In this document: positions 26,865-36,374 of the stretch, one piece after another
Layout: every line of letters starts with the position of its first letter
Numbering within the stretch: the stretch's first letter is position 1
Assembly: GCF_002903145.1 (NCBI RefSeq)
Contig: NZ_PPDJ01000009.1
Location: 1 to 64,000 of the forward strand
DNA length: 64,000 nt
Origin: Halobacteriovorax sp. DA5
GTDB lineage: Bacteria; Bdellovibrionota; Bacteriovoracia; Bacteriovoracales; Bacteriovoracaceae
Reading direction: 5' to 3'
Program-made: the position numbers and the translations under genes
Notes under the pieces: model-generated
What the model was told of the DNA's origin: nothing
The model's database searches: none
What the model saw: only the letters and a program-made list of their open reading frames with translations

Positions 26865-27971
26865 ATGCCTAGTTTTGAGAGATTATACAAAGACGGACAC
26901 GAAGAAGTTATCTTTTTTAGTGATCCAAGTTGTAACCTTAAGGCAATCGTAGCGATTCACAACACTGTACTTGGACCAGCTTTAGGTGGAACAAGAATGT
27001 GGCCATATGAATCAGAAGAAGAAGCACTTAACGATGTTCTAAGACTTTCGAGAGGTATGACATATAAGAATGCTGTTGCTGGATTAAACCTTGGTGGTGG
27101 TAAAGCTGTTATCATCGGTGATCCAGAAAAAGATAAGTCAGAAGCTCTATTCCGTTCTTACGGACGTTTTATGGAGTCATTAAACGGTCGTTATATTACT
27201 GCAGAAGACGTAAATATTAGTGTTGATGATATTGAGCACGTATTTACTGAAACTAATAACGTAGCTGGTGTTGCTGAAATCCACGGTGGTTCAGGTAACC
27301 CATCTCCATGGACAGCACGTGGTGTTTTCAGAGGTATTGAAGCAGCATGTATGAAAGTTTATGGAAACCGTTCACCAAAAGGTAAAGTAGTAGCACTTCA
27401 AGGTGCAGGTTCTGTTGGACGCTACCTTGGTGAGTACCTATACAATGAAGGTGCAGAAGTTTACGTATGTGATATCAATGAAAAGAACCTTGAGCTTTTC
27501 AAGGAAAAAGTTCCAAATGCAAAAGTTGTTGGGATCGATGAAATCTATGACGTTAAAATGGATATCTATGCTCCATGTGCACTTGGTGCAACAATCAACG
27601 ATGACACAATCGATCGTCTACAGTGTAAAATCGTAGCTGGTGCTGCAAATAACCAACTTGCAGAAAACCGTCACGGTAAAATTCTTAAGGAAAGAGGTGT
27701 TCTATACGCTCCAGATTATCTAATCAATGCTGGTGGTGTTATGAACGTTTCAATCGAATTTGAAGGTTGGTCAGAAGATAAAGCAATCAGAATGGTTGAT
27801 TCAATCTATGATACAACTCTAGAAGTTTTCAATATTTCTGAAGAACAAGATATTCCAGTTTACCAAGCGACAGATATCCTTGCTGAATCTAGAATTGAGT
27901 CAATCAAGAATATCCAAGGGAAATTCCTAGGTCACGTTGGACATAGATTCCCAGGTAGAAAAAAGCGTTAA
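26865..27971 (+). CDS. Leucine dehydrogenase (Glu/Leu/Phe/Val dehydrogenase family)
   Basis: The 368-aa protein has LGPALGGTRMWPY, the catalytic Lys region MTYKNAVAGLNLGGGKAVI, TAEDVNISVDDI and the NAD-binding GAGSVGRYLGEYL. These match leucine dehydrogenase, which deaminates leucine, valine and isoleucine to 2-oxo acids with NAD. The ribosome site AAGGAG is good and a terminator follows. The fused E1 gene 1.3 kb downstream would take the 2-oxo acids further, so the block looks catabolic for branched-chain amino acids, sensible for an organism that lives on prey protein (inference). Confidence 0.92.
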   Translation: MPSFERLYKDGHEEVIFFSDPSCNLKAIVAIHNTVLGPALGGTRMWPYESEEEALNDVLRLSRGMTYKNAVAGLNLGGGKAVIIGDPEKDKSEALFRSYGRFMESLNGRYITAEDVNISVDDIEHVFTETNNVAGVAEIHGGSGNPSPWTARGVFRGIEAACMKVYGNRSPKGKVVALQGAGSVGRYLGEYLYNEGAEVYVCDINEKNLELFKEKVPNAKVVGIDEIYDVKMDIYAPCALGATINDDTIDRLQCKIVAGAANNQLAENRHGKILKERGVLYAPDYLINAGGVMNVSIEFEGWSEDKAIRMVDSIYDTTLEVFNISEEQDIPVYQATDILAESRIESIKNIQGKFLGHVGHRFPGRKKR

Positions 27972-27997
27972 TCTCAATCAAGATTTTACGATATAAG

Positions 27998-28022
27998 GGC
28001 CCGTTTTTACGGGCCTTTTTTA
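27998..28022 (+). terminator. Rho-independent terminator after leucine dehydrogenase
   Basis: A 7-bp GC-rich stem (27998-28004 with 28009-28015), a 4-base loop and a run of T. Confidence 0.88.
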
Positions 28023-28083
28023 TGCCTAGAGGCACTTTGTGCCACGAGTTAAAATCAGTCGTTTCTTAAGGTAAAATTAGCCT

Positions 28084-29175
28084 GTGAAGAAGTTGATTTT
28101 ATTTTGCCTATTAATTCACTCAAGTATTTTTGCAATACAGTTTGAGGATGCAGTTTTTCCAGAACTCATTACGTCTTCTCGTGCACTTGCCATGGGAAAT
28201 GCCTTTATTGGTAAAGTCGATGATGCTTCAGCGGCATTCTATAACCCTGCTGGACTTGGTACTTATCGAGGCCGTCATTTCCATCTTTCTAACTTCCAAT
28301 TTGAGACGAATAAAGGTTGGATGGAAACGCTTTTTGGTGGAGATGTAACTGGTAATGCTGGTGATTTATTTGAGGCCCTATCACTTGAAGGTGCTAGAAA
28401 ATTACTTAATCAAAACAAGGGAACAGTTGCTCACAGCCGTTTTCAAATGATGCCAAATTTTGCGACTAGATATTTCACGATTGGTTATATGTATTCAGTT
28501 CAGCAAAGAACATTTATCGGTGATCAGGTTGGTGACCAATTTGAATACGCCCAAAGAACAGATACTGGTCCGTATGCAGCTTTTAACTTTTCTCTCTTTG
28601 GAGGAATTTTTAAATTTGGTGCTTCTGCTACTTATTTATTTCGTAAAGAAGCTGTTGGACAATCGGATCCAAATACTCCACTAGCATTGGCGGATGATGA
28701 TTATAATCGCGGAAGAATGCTATATCTAACAACTGGAATGAGAATAACTCTTCCAACGGCCTTTATCCCTACGCTTGCTGTTGTTAGCCACAATACAACT
28801 GGTGATAGTTTTAAAAAAATGAATGGTGCTGGAGCCCCTGATAAAGTTAAACAAAGTTATGACCTTGGGCTTTCTATTACGCCACAACTTGGTAGAACTG
28901 TACGCGTTCACTTAGAAGTAGATTATAAAGATTTTTTAAATGCTCATGATACAGTGGACTTCAAAAGAAAGCTTGGGCTTGGTCTTGAGTTTGATCTACG
29001 TCGTATCTTCTTCTTGAGAATGGGCTACGGCGATGGCTTCGGTTCTGGTGGAATTGGTATTCGTACTAAGAAAATGGAGTTCGATCTCTCAACTTATGCT
29101 GTTGATACAACAGATTCTGACTTCAGAGGTAAGGTCGATCGTCGATATGTTTTAGGAATTTCTAGTGGCTTCTAG
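28084..29175 (+). CDS. Outer-membrane beta-barrel protein, PorV/FadL-like N-terminus
   Basis: The 363-aa protein has a signal peptide (MKKLILFCLLIHSSIFA). An N-terminal SRALAMGNAFIGKVDDASAA then FYNPAGLG region is the hallmark shared by FadL/OmpP1 and PorV-type barrels. The rest alternates in beta-strand pattern with Gly/aromatic residues and ends RRYVLGISSGF with a C-terminal Phe, as in outer-membrane barrels. A role in uptake of hydrophobic compounds is possible but not shown. The start is GTG at 28084. It lies between leucine dehydrogenase and the fused E1. Confidence 0.8.
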   Translation: MKKLILFCLLIHSSIFAIQFEDAVFPELITSSRALAMGNAFIGKVDDASAAFYNPAGLGTYRGRHFHLSNFQFETNKGWMETLFGGDVTGNAGDLFEALSLEGARKLLNQNKGTVAHSRFQMMPNFATRYFTIGYMYSVQQRTFIGDQVGDQFEYAQRTDTGPYAAFNFSLFGGIFKFGASATYLFRKEAVGQSDPNTPLALADDDYNRGRMLYLTTGMRITLPTAFIPTLAVVSHNTTGDSFKKMNGAGAPDKVKQSYDLGLSITPQLGRTVRVHLEVDYKDFLNAHDTVDFKRKLGLGLEFDLRRIFFLRMGYGDGFGSGGIGIRTKKMEFDLSTYAVDTTDSDFRGKVDRRYVLGISSGF

Positions 29176-29226
29176 CCAAATACCTCTAAATAGCTGAAAT
29201 CCGTCAAATATTATTTTAAAATTTAA

Positions 29227-29241
29227 TGCACAGCATGTGCA
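29227..29241. promoter_or_regulatory. Inverted repeat upstream of fused E1 gene
   Basis: TGCACA-GCA-TGTGCA is a perfect 6-bp inverted repeat 51 bases before the E1 start and could be an operator. No regulator is identified. Confidence 0.3.
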
Positions 29242-29291
29242 CCTTTTGCACTAAAATTGGTAATCTAGCTCCACTTAAAAAGGGGCGTTAA

Positions 29292-31469
29292 ATGCTTGAT
29301 AAAACTGCAAAAGGATCAAATGTGGGTTCTACCAACTTAGATAAGAAAAAAGAGATTATTAAAAAATACAATCTTTCGAAAGAAGATCTTATTTGGATGC
29401 TTCGTAACGTTTTCGTTTCAAGAAAACTAGACGATGCAGAGATCACAATGAAGAAGCAGTCGACTGCGTTCTTTCAAATTTCTGGTGCAGGACACGAAGG
29501 TGTTTTATCTGCTCTTGCAAAAGTTCTAAAGCCTGCGCATGACTGGTTTATCCCATACTACCGTGATAGAGCACTTTGTACTGGTCTTGGTGTAACTCCA
29601 TATGAAATGCTTTGCCAAGCTAACGGAAATATCGGAGACACGGCAACTCACGGGCGTCAGATGCCTGCTCACTGGGGTAACGTAAAACTAAATATCGTTC
29701 AAAAGTCTTCATGTACTGGAACTCAGTTCCTTCAAGCATGTGGTGTTGCTGAAGCAGGACTTGCACTTAAAGACCTAAAAGAAAAACACAAATTTGATAC
29801 TTCAAAATTTTTAGTTGAAGATGCTGAAGTTGTTTATACTTCATGTGGTGATGGAACAATTGCTCAAGGTGAGTTCTGGGAAGGACTTACAACTGCTTGT
29901 GCTAATAAGCTTCCAGTTCTTTTCCACGTTGAAGATAATGGTTATGCCATTTCAACAATTACTTCAATGCAAACACCAGGTGGATCAATTTCAAAAGCAC
30001 TTGATGAATTCCCAGGTTTAAAAATCATTGAATGTGATGGTAATTGTCCAATTGAATCATACAAAGCAGCTGAAAAAGCAGCTAAACATATTAGAGAAGG
30101 GAAGGGGCCAGTTCTTCTTCATTCTCATGTAACTCGTCCATACTCTCACTCTCTTTCTGATGATCAATCAATGTATCGTACGAAAGACGAGTTAGCGCAG
30201 GAAAAACAAGTTGATGTATTTAACTCATATCCAAAAACTCTTATCGCACTTGGTGTGATGACTGAGAAAGAAGTTAATGATCTTCTTGAAGAAGTTTCTC
30301 TAGAAGTTAGACGTGCAATGAAAGAAGCAGTTGATACTGAATGGCCAGCGCCAGAAACTTCACTTGATCACTTATACTCACACGATATTGATCCAACTTC
30401 TTCAGACTTTGAAACTCAAGGTACTTTTGAAGGAAAAGATGATGTTCCAATGGCGTCAGCTATCAATGCTGTTCTACGTTCTGAGTTCTCTAAGAACCCA
30501 TTACTAAGAATGTTTGGTGAAGACGTTGCAGACTTCTCTGATCTTGAAAGACTTAATAACCCAGACCTTAAAGGTAAGGGTGGTGTTTTTAAAGTTTCTT
30601 CAGGTGTTCAAAGAGCATCTTTAGAAGGACAAGTGTTTAACTCACCACTAGCTGAGGCAAATATCATCGGTCGTGCAATCGGTATGGCGATGAGAGGACT
30701 TAAGCCAGTTGTTGAAATTCAATTCTTTGACTATATCTGGACTGCATATATGCAACTTAAGAACGAGATGGCGACGACTCGCTACCGTTCAGGTGGAGAC
30801 TTCAAGTGTCCAATGGTTGTACGTGTTCCTATCGGTGGATACCTAAGAGGTGGATCGATTTATCACTCTCAGTGTGGAGAGTCTCTATTCACTCACGTTC
30901 CAGGTATTAGAGTTGTCTTCCCTTCAAATGCGGCAGACGCTGCTGGGCTTTTAAGAACTGCAATTAGATCAGATGATCCTGTTATGTTCCTAGAGCACAA
31001 GCACCTTTACTACCAAGGTTATAACCGTACTGCAGATCCAGGTGAAGAGTATATGATTCCATTTGGAAAAGCTCGTATCGCAAAACAAGGTGCTGATGCA
31101 ACTGTGGTTGCTTGGGGAGCTCTTGTTCAAAAATCAATTGATGCTGCTAAGAAAATAGAAGCAGAAACAGGTAAGACTGTAGAAGTAATCGATCTTCGTA
31201 CACTTGCTCCATTTGATATGGATGCAATTAAGAAGTCACTTGAGAAAACAAATCGTCTTCTTATTTGTCACGAAGAAACTAAGACTTCTGGTTTTGCTGG
31301 TGAGATCGCTGCATGTGTTAACGAAGAATGTTTTGAGGCCCTTGATGCTCCAATCCTTCGTGTTGCTGCAAAAGACTCTCACGTTGCATACTGCCCAACT
31401 TCAGAGGATTTCATTCTTCCACAAGTTGCAGACGTATACGAACAACTTAACAAACTTTTAAATTACTAA
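29292..31469 (+). CDS. 2-oxo acid (branched-chain) dehydrogenase E1, alpha-beta fusion
   Basis: This 725-aa polypeptide joins the two E1 subunits. The alpha part (about 1-365) has FFQISGAGHEGVLSAL, HGRQMPAHW and the thiamine-diphosphate motif GDGTIAQGEFWEGL ending in EDNGYAIS. The beta part (about 375-725) has MFGEDVADF, GLKPVVEIQFFDYIW, GGSIYHSQCGESLF and a C-terminal transketolase-like domain. E1 decarboxylates 2-oxo acids and passes the acyl group to E2; E2 and E3 are not nearby. Placement near leucine dehydrogenase favours branched-chain substrates over pyruvate. Such fusions are known, for example in Bacteroidetes. Confidence 0.9.
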   Translation: MLDKTAKGSNVGSTNLDKKKEIIKKYNLSKEDLIWMLRNVFVSRKLDDAEITMKKQSTAFFQISGAGHEGVLSALAKVLKPAHDWFIPYYRDRALCTGLGVTPYEMLCQANGNIGDTATHGRQMPAHWGNVKLNIVQKSSCTGTQFLQACGVAEAGLALKDLKEKHKFDTSKFLVEDAEVVYTSCGDGTIAQGEFWEGLTTACANKLPVLFHVEDNGYAISTITSMQTPGGSISKALDEFPGLKIIECDGNCPIESYKAAEKAAKHIREGKGPVLLHSHVTRPYSHSLSDDQSMYRTKDELAQEKQVDVFNSYPKTLIALGVMTEKEVNDLLEEVSLEVRRAMKEAVDTEWPAPETSLDHLYSHDIDPTSSDFETQGTFEGKDDVPMASAINAVLRSEFSKNPLLRMFGEDVADFSDLERLNNPDLKGKGGVFKVSSGVQRASLEGQVFNSPLAEANIIGRAIGMAMRGLKPVVEIQFFDYIWTAYMQLKNEMATTRYRSGGDFKCPMVVRVPIGGYLRGGSIYHSQCGESLFTHVPGIRVVFPSNAADAAGLLRTAIRSDDPVMFLEHKHLYYQGYNRTADPGEEYMIPFGKARIAKQGADATVVAWGALVQKSIDAAKKIEAETGKTVEVIDLRTLAPFDMDAIKKSLEKTNRLLICHEETKTSGFAGEIAACVNEECFEALDAPILRVAAKDSHVAYCPTSEDFILPQVADVYEQLNKLLNY

Positions 31470-31486
31470 TACCGAGGCCAGCTCTT

Positions 31487-32158
31487 ATGATTAATTATTT
31501 AAATGATAAGAGCTGGCTTTCTCACTTAGAAAACGAATTCCAAAAAGATTATATGGTAGAGCTCGCTGAATTCTTAGATTCAGAAGAAGCGGACGTTTAT
31601 CCTTCCCAGGATGAATTCTTTGCAGCTCTCAATCTTACTCCACTCGATAAGGTAAAAGTTGTGATTCTTGGGCAAGACCCATATCACGGTGAAGGACAGG
31701 CCCACGGGCTAAGTTTTTCTGTAAAGAAGGGAGTTAAAATTCCACCTTCTCTTAGAAATATCTATAAAGAATTAAATGAAGATCTAGGAATTGAAATTCC
31801 CCAGCATGGCTTTCTAGAAGACTGGGCAAAAGAAGGAGTTCTACTTCTTAACAATTGTCTTAGTGTCCGTAAGGCACAAGCAGGCTCTCACCAAAAGAAA
31901 GGTTGGGAGAAGTTTACAGCAAAGATTATCGAAGTCGTAAATGATCACTGTGAAAATGTTGTCTTTATTCTGTGGGGCTCTCCTGCTCAAAAGAAGGGAA
32001 AGAATATTGATGAATCAAAACACTTAGTAATTAAGACAGTTCATCCATCACCATTATCTTCATATCGTGGTTTCTTCGGCTCTAAGCCTTTTTCACAGGC
32101 CAATGCCTATCTCGCTCAAAAGAATCGCGAGACTATCTCTTGGGAAGTTCGCAATTAG
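31487..32158 (+). CDS. ung: Uracil-DNA glycosylase
   Basis: The 223-aa family 1 enzyme has the water-activating loop VVILGQDPYHGEGQAHGLSF, IPPSLRNIYKEL, LLLNNCLSVR, and the leucine intercalation loop HPSPLSSYRGFFGSKPFS. It removes uracil from DNA. Length and motifs are complete. It follows the E1 gene by 17 bases and its 3' end overlaps the convergent ComEC-like gene by 66 bases. Confidence 0.96.
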   Translation: MINYLNDKSWLSHLENEFQKDYMVELAEFLDSEEADVYPSQDEFFAALNLTPLDKVKVVILGQDPYHGEGQAHGLSFSVKKGVKIPPSLRNIYKELNEDLGIEIPQHGFLEDWAKEGVLLLNNCLSVRKAQAGSHQKKGWEKFTAKIIEVVNDHCENVVFILWGSPAQKKGKNIDESKHLVIKTVHPSPLSSYRGFFGSKPFSQANAYLAQKNRETISWEVRN

Positions 32159-33121
32159 GCCAATTGTTACTAGTGCTAAGGCATGCTTCTTTGTTCTTTG
32201 AGAGTAAATAATTACTCCAATTAAAATGAGAAAATTTACATGAATAAAGCCGAGTGCTTGCGCTAAATCGTAACTTATCTCTATTAATCCCGTATATGCT
32301 GAAATGAACCATTGTGCGTAATTAAAATAATCAATAAAGAATAAATTAAGAAAGAGAATAGGATAAATGAGTGTGAAAATACTTGTTAGTAACGGTGAGA
32401 GAACGATTGTTGCTGGATAGATTATACCCGTAAATTTATGAGCTATAAAAAGTTGGGCCACAAAGAAGAGTAGATACATTTTATAAAGACGAAACTCTTT
32501 AATTGAAAAGATGAGAGCAAGAAATAGTGTACTTAAGTAAAATGATAGTGGAGAGTATCGATAAGTTCCAAAAAAGAAATCCGTTATAAGAAAGAAGATA
32601 AAAATTTGTAACTTAGAATAGTTTGTTTCTCTCATCCTATTTAAAATAAAGAAGCTTCGAATTAGTGCCACTCGTCTAAATGAATAATAACCTGGAAGAA
32701 AGAAGTAGAATCCTAAGCATAGGACAAGTTCAATAAAATTGGATACCTTTGGATACTTTCTTCTTAGTAGATAAAAAATGAGAAAGAGGGAGCTTAAGTG
32801 GAGTCCTGAGGGAGTCATGAGATGAAGCAAATTTAGGTGAGATAGCTTTCTTCTGAATTCTTTATCTAGTCCCCATTTTTGTCCTGTTAAAACTGAACGG
32901 TAGAAGTAAAACTCAGACTTTTTGTGAAAAGCTGCCTTCGTTTTAATTGGAAGCTTTATTTTTGGGGGACGATTATATTGCTTGTTGTCATCTTTTGAGA
33001 AAAGTGGATTAATGAGTAGAAATGCAAAGAGAAAGATAATATTGAAACGCATTGCAGCTATATAAGTCAAAATTGAGCAATTATCAGGATTTTTGGGGGT
33101 TTCGGGAGTTTTTTTTCTCAT
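32093..33121 (-). CDS. ComEC/Rec2-like membrane protein (competence domain only)
   Basis: The 342-aa protein has about eight hydrophobic segments and the ComEC landmark LLHLMTPSGLHLSSLF (compare HLLAISGLH). ComEC forms the channel for DNA uptake. The N-terminal OB domain and C-terminal metallo-hydrolase domain of full ComEC are missing, so this is a reduced version. The start is uncertain: Met1 at 33121 or Met24 at 33052 (MRFNIIFLFAFLLI, which reads as a membrane anchor); neither has a clear ribosome site. It overlaps the ung 3' end by 66 bases. Confidence 0.7.
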   Translation of the reverse strand: MRKKTPETPKNPDNCSILTYIAAMRFNIIFLFAFLLINPLFSKDDNKQYNRPPKIKLPIKTKAAFHKKSEFYFYRSVLTGQKWGLDKEFRRKLSHLNLLHLMTPSGLHLSSLFLIFYLLRRKYPKVSNFIELVLCLGFYFFLPGYYSFRRVALIRSFFILNRMRETNYSKLQIFIFFLITDFFFGTYRYSPLSFYLSTLFLALIFSIKEFRLYKMYLLFFVAQLFIAHKFTGIIYPATIVLSPLLTSIFTLIYPILFLNLFFIDYFNYAQWFISAYTGLIEISYDLAQALGFIHVNFLILIGVIIYSQRTKKHALALVTIGLIANFPRDSLAILLSEIGIGL

Positions 33122-33163
33122 TTGAAAATGGTAGAAAAAACATCTAAACGGAGTAAGAAAGAA

Positions 33164-34012
33164 ATGAATTTATTAGTAAATAAAGCACTACAAGATTCGA
33201 TAGAGATCTATTTCAAAGAGGATGATCTAAGTCGTAACCTGAACTATATTCAATCACTTCCAAATGATGAAGTTCAATGTAAGTTAAAGATTAAGGATGA
33301 TATGGTTCTTTGTGGCCTGCCTTATTTTATTGAAGCCTTTAACTACCTAGGTGCTAATTTAAATTATGAAAACTTTAAAAAGTTTGAAGGTCAAAAATTC
33401 ACAAAGGATGAAATGGCCGAAATTGAATTTAAACTTCCTTTCTCAATTGCTCTAACAGGAGAGCGAATTGCTCTTAACTTAATTCAAAGAGCATCTTCAA
33501 TTGCAACATACACAAATAAATTTACAACTCTTGCACATGATAGTGGCGTAAGAATTCTCGATACAAGAAAGACTCTTCCTGGATACCGTGCACTTGAGAA
33601 GTACGCAGTAGTAACTGGTGGAGGATATAACCACCGCTTCGGTCAAAGTGATATGTGGATGGTTAAAGATAATCACAAGTCATTCTTTGGTGGTGTAAAA
33701 GAGGCGATTGATTTCTTCAAATCTAAGAACTCATTTTATACGCCAATCGAAGTTGAGATTCATGATCTTAATGAACTACAGATTGCACTTGGTGAAGGTG
33801 TAAGACATATCATGCTTGATAACTTCTCTCCTGAAGAGATTAAAGAAGCTGTAAAAGAGAAGCCAGAAGGTGTTACTTTTGAAGTTTCTGGTGGTGTTCG
33901 TTTAAATACATTAGAAAGCTATCTGATAAAAGGTGTCGACGCTATCAGTATAGGTGCTCTTACTTACGATGCTCCTGCTGTGGATTTATCGCTAAAGTAC
34001 GCGAGAGGTTAG
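33164..34012 (+). CDS. nadC: Nicotinate-nucleotide pyrophosphorylase (carboxylating)
   Basis: The 282-aa enzyme turns quinolinate and PRPP into nicotinate mononucleotide in NAD synthesis. Visible motifs are NLIQRASSIATYT, LDTRKTLPGYRALEKYAV, GGGYNHRFG, MLDNFSPEEI and EVSGGVRL with ISIGALTYDAP. I start at the ATG at 33164, about 10 bases after GGAG; a TTG at 33122 and ATG at 33128 are in frame upstream. It is followed 4 bases later by nadB, so both de novo NAD genes form an operon. Confidence 0.94.
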   Translation: MNLLVNKALQDSIEIYFKEDDLSRNLNYIQSLPNDEVQCKLKIKDDMVLCGLPYFIEAFNYLGANLNYENFKKFEGQKFTKDEMAEIEFKLPFSIALTGERIALNLIQRASSIATYTNKFTTLAHDSGVRILDTRKTLPGYRALEKYAVVTGGGYNHRFGQSDMWMVKDNHKSFFGGVKEAIDFFKSKNSFYTPIEVEIHDLNELQIALGEGVRHIMLDNFSPEEIKEAVKEKPEGVTFEVSGGVRLNTLESYLIKGVDAISIGALTYDAPAVDLSLKYARG

Positions 34013-34016
34013 AGAA

Positions 34017-35582
34017 GTGAATAGTTACGACTTCGATGTTCTTATTTTAGGTTGTGGAATTGCAGGTCTTGCTACTGCTGCAAAGCTTGCAGAGAGTAAT
34101 TTAAAAGTAGGAATTGTGACTCGTGCAAAGGATCCTCAGGTATCGAATACATACTGGGCACAAGGCGGAATCATTTATCCAAATGCAAGTGATGATGCTC
34201 TAGGAAAAGATATTCAAGTAGCATCTTCTAATACTTCTAATCCGCAAGCGATTGAAACATTAAGAAATTTTGGAAAGTTAGCGATTGATGAACTCTTATT
34301 AGAGAAAGCAAATGCTAATTTTGAAAGAGATGAGAATAACTCATTAAAATATACAAAAGAAGCCGCCCACTCAATTGAGAGAATTCTTTATCGTGGTGAT
34401 TACACTGGTAAGGAAATTCAAATTAGTCTTTTAAATTTACTAAAAGATCAAAAACGCTATCCAACAGTACACTTCTTAGAAGCACATACTGCAATTGATT
34501 TAATTACAGCTTCCCATCATGGTATTTCAATTTCTCAGCGTTATGAGGAAAGAAAAATTCTTGGTGCTTATCTATTAAATCAAGAAAAGGGTAATGTTGT
34601 TAAGGCCATGGCAAAGAAGACTGTTTTGGCCACAGGTGGAGTTGGTGCACTTTATCTTCATCATTCAAACTCTGGAGCAAGTCGTGGTGATGGGATTGCA
34701 ATGGCAAAGAGAGCTGGTGCAGATATTATTGATATGGAATTTATTCAATTTCATCCAACAACATTCTATGATTCATCTTCACATGGACGCTTCTTAGTTT
34801 CAGAAGCTGTGCGCGGAGAAGGTGGAGTTCTTGTTAACTGTAATGGTGAAAGATTTATGGGCAAATACCATCCAGAGATGGAACTTGCTCCACGTGATGT
34901 TGTTGCTCGTTCAATAATGGAAGAAACTATTGAGACGAGACACGAGTGTGTTTATCTCGATATTTCACATAAAGATGGAGAGTGGATTAAAGAGCGCTTT
35001 CCAACGATCTACAAGCACTGTCTAGAACACGGTGTGGACATGACAAAGGAGCCTATTCCTGTTGTTCCTGCTGCTCACTATACTTGTGGTGGTGTTAAGA
35101 TTGATATGAAGGGACAAACCTCAATTAAGAATCTCTACGCTGTAGGTGAAGTGTCTTGTTCAGGACTTCATGGCGCAAACCGACTTGCTTCAACTTCACT
35201 TCTTGAAGGTTTAACTTGGGGTTATCTTGCGGCTATTGATATTTCAGAAAATATTGGAGAGGAAACTCTTTATTCGCATCTGCAAATTAAGAATTGGCAA
35301 GAAGAGTACGCTTCTATTGATAAGGCCCTTGTTCAGCAAGACTGGATGACTCTAAAGCTTACAATGTGGAACTATGTTGGTCTTTCAAGAACAACAAATC
35401 GTCTTAAACGAGCACTAGCAATGTTTAATGAAATCAATGATGAAGTTTCTCGCTTCTATCGAAGCTGTAAACTTGATGACAGCTTAATTGGTTTAAGAAA
35501 TGCTATTGAAGTTTCAACGATGATCGTTAAGTCGTCCATGAGAAATAAAGAATCGATTGGTTGTTTCTATCGTAAAATGTAA
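34017..35582 (+). CDS. nadB: L-aspartate oxidase
   Basis: The 521-aa FAD enzyme oxidises L-aspartate to iminoaspartate, the first step to quinolinate. The FAD motif GCGIAGLATAAKL, the substrate region YWAQGGI, FIQFHPTTFYDS, RGEGGVLVN and the C-terminal FAD loop LHGANRLASTSLLEGLTWG match NadB. The start is GTG after an AG-rich site. It is co-transcribed with nadC; nadA is not in the window. Confidence 0.95.
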   Translation: MNSYDFDVLILGCGIAGLATAAKLAESNLKVGIVTRAKDPQVSNTYWAQGGIIYPNASDDALGKDIQVASSNTSNPQAIETLRNFGKLAIDELLLEKANANFERDENNSLKYTKEAAHSIERILYRGDYTGKEIQISLLNLLKDQKRYPTVHFLEAHTAIDLITASHHGISISQRYEERKILGAYLLNQEKGNVVKAMAKKTVLATGGVGALYLHHSNSGASRGDGIAMAKRAGADIIDMEFIQFHPTTFYDSSSHGRFLVSEAVRGEGGVLVNCNGERFMGKYHPEMELAPRDVVARSIMEETIETRHECVYLDISHKDGEWIKERFPTIYKHCLEHGVDMTKEPIPVVPAAHYTCGGVKIDMKGQTSIKNLYAVGEVSCSGLHGANRLASTSLLEGLTWGYLAAIDISENIGEETLYSHLQIKNWQEEYASIDKALVQQDWMTLKLTMWNYVGLSRTTNRLKRALAMFNEINDEVSRFYRSCKLDDSLIGLRNAIEVSTMIVKSSMRNKESIGCFYRKM

Positions 35583-35615
35583 AAAAGAAGGCCAACACCC
35601 TTGAGAGAGCTGGCC
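35581..35615 (-). terminator. Terminator for minus-strand transcript of the 35766 gene
   Basis: GGCCA (35590-35594) pairs with TGGCC (35611-35615), and on the minus strand it is followed by a T-rich tail ending near 35581. It would end the transcript of the pentapeptide-repeat gene about 150 bases after its stop. The bases between hold no gene I can support. Confidence 0.45.
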
Positions 35616-35765
35616 CGAGAGCAAGTATCAGTTGCGAGATTTCCTGCTTATCTACATCCAGTAGAAGAAGACTAGGTATGATATATCGTCTCTAATAAAG
35701 ATTTGTATCTGGCCGTATTATCCTTGAGACTGGTGACGTAAACACGATTGCCAGGTGTTTCAAAT

Positions 35766-36293
35766 TTAAGCTGCAGATTTAATAAAGTTTAGTAAGCTAG
35801 TTCCCCATTGGTTAGGTGAAGCAATCAATGCTGCTTCAAAACTTAGAACTTCTTCAACTTCTTCCTTAATTTCTTCGATATCTTGAGTTTCCTCGTAAAT
35901 ATCAATTTTATTCTGGTCACCATCTTTGATAACCTTATATACTTCAAGATCCAGTTCACAATCTTCAATGATTGAATTCTTTAAAGTGGAATACTTCCAT
36001 GTATTCCCAACGATCTTGCATCCATCAAAATTGCAAGCTTCAATATGTGAAAATTCGAAGCTGCAATTTTCAAACGAACAGTTGATAAATTTACACTCTT
36101 TCATCTTCGAGCCAAAGAAAATGCAAGACTTGAAGTTTACAGCGATGAAAGTGGTTTGAGAGAAGAGAGAACCAGATATGGTTAAGTTACTTAAATCACT
36201 TGATCTTACTAGCTCTTTTTCAATTACTTCATACTGTCCATTTGTGAAGTCAGATAATGTCTCAGTCATAATGAAGTTTGTTAAAGTGGCCAT
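35766..36293 (-). CDS. Pentapeptide-repeat-like protein
   Basis: The 175-aa protein has a central run of short, regularly spaced beta units (FKSCIFFGSKM, CKFINCSFENCSFEF, ACNFDGCKIV) resembling a right-handed quadrilateral helix. It contains many Cys/Phe/Asn and has an acidic C-terminal tail. Pentapeptide-repeat proteins often bind other proteins or mimic DNA, but no role is assigned here. I take the ATG at 36293, preceded by a run of six G 7 bases upstream. The frame is open 68 codons further, but a good minus-strand promoter at 36345-36374 lies within that extension. Confidence 0.65.
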   Translation of the reverse strand: MATLTNFIMTETLSDFTNGQYEVIEKELVRSSDLSNLTISGSLFSQTTFIAVNFKSCIFFGSKMKECKFINCSFENCSFEFSHIEACNFDGCKIVGNTWKYSTLKNSIIEDCELDLEVYKVIKDGDQNKIDIYEETQDIEEIKEEVEEVLSFEAALIASPNQWGTSLLNFIKSAA

Positions 36294-36344
36294 GTGATCC
36301 CCCCAAGCCTTGCTTAATTTGTGGATTAGTTCATCCACACTGCA

Positions 36345-36374
36345 ATAATAACCATTCTTGACCAGTTGCGTCAA
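36345..36374 (-). promoter_or_regulatory. Minus-strand promoter for the pentapeptide-repeat gene
   Basis: TTGACG (36374-36369), an 18-base spacer and TATTAT (36350-36345) point to a start near 36338, about 45 bases before the chosen ATG. Confidence 0.55.

Noticed and set aside
35583..35765. Small RNA gene after nadB
   Set aside because: Some short inverted repeats and a minus-strand terminator are present, but no recognisable RNA family or promoter; it is more simply the 3' UTR of the minus-strand gene.
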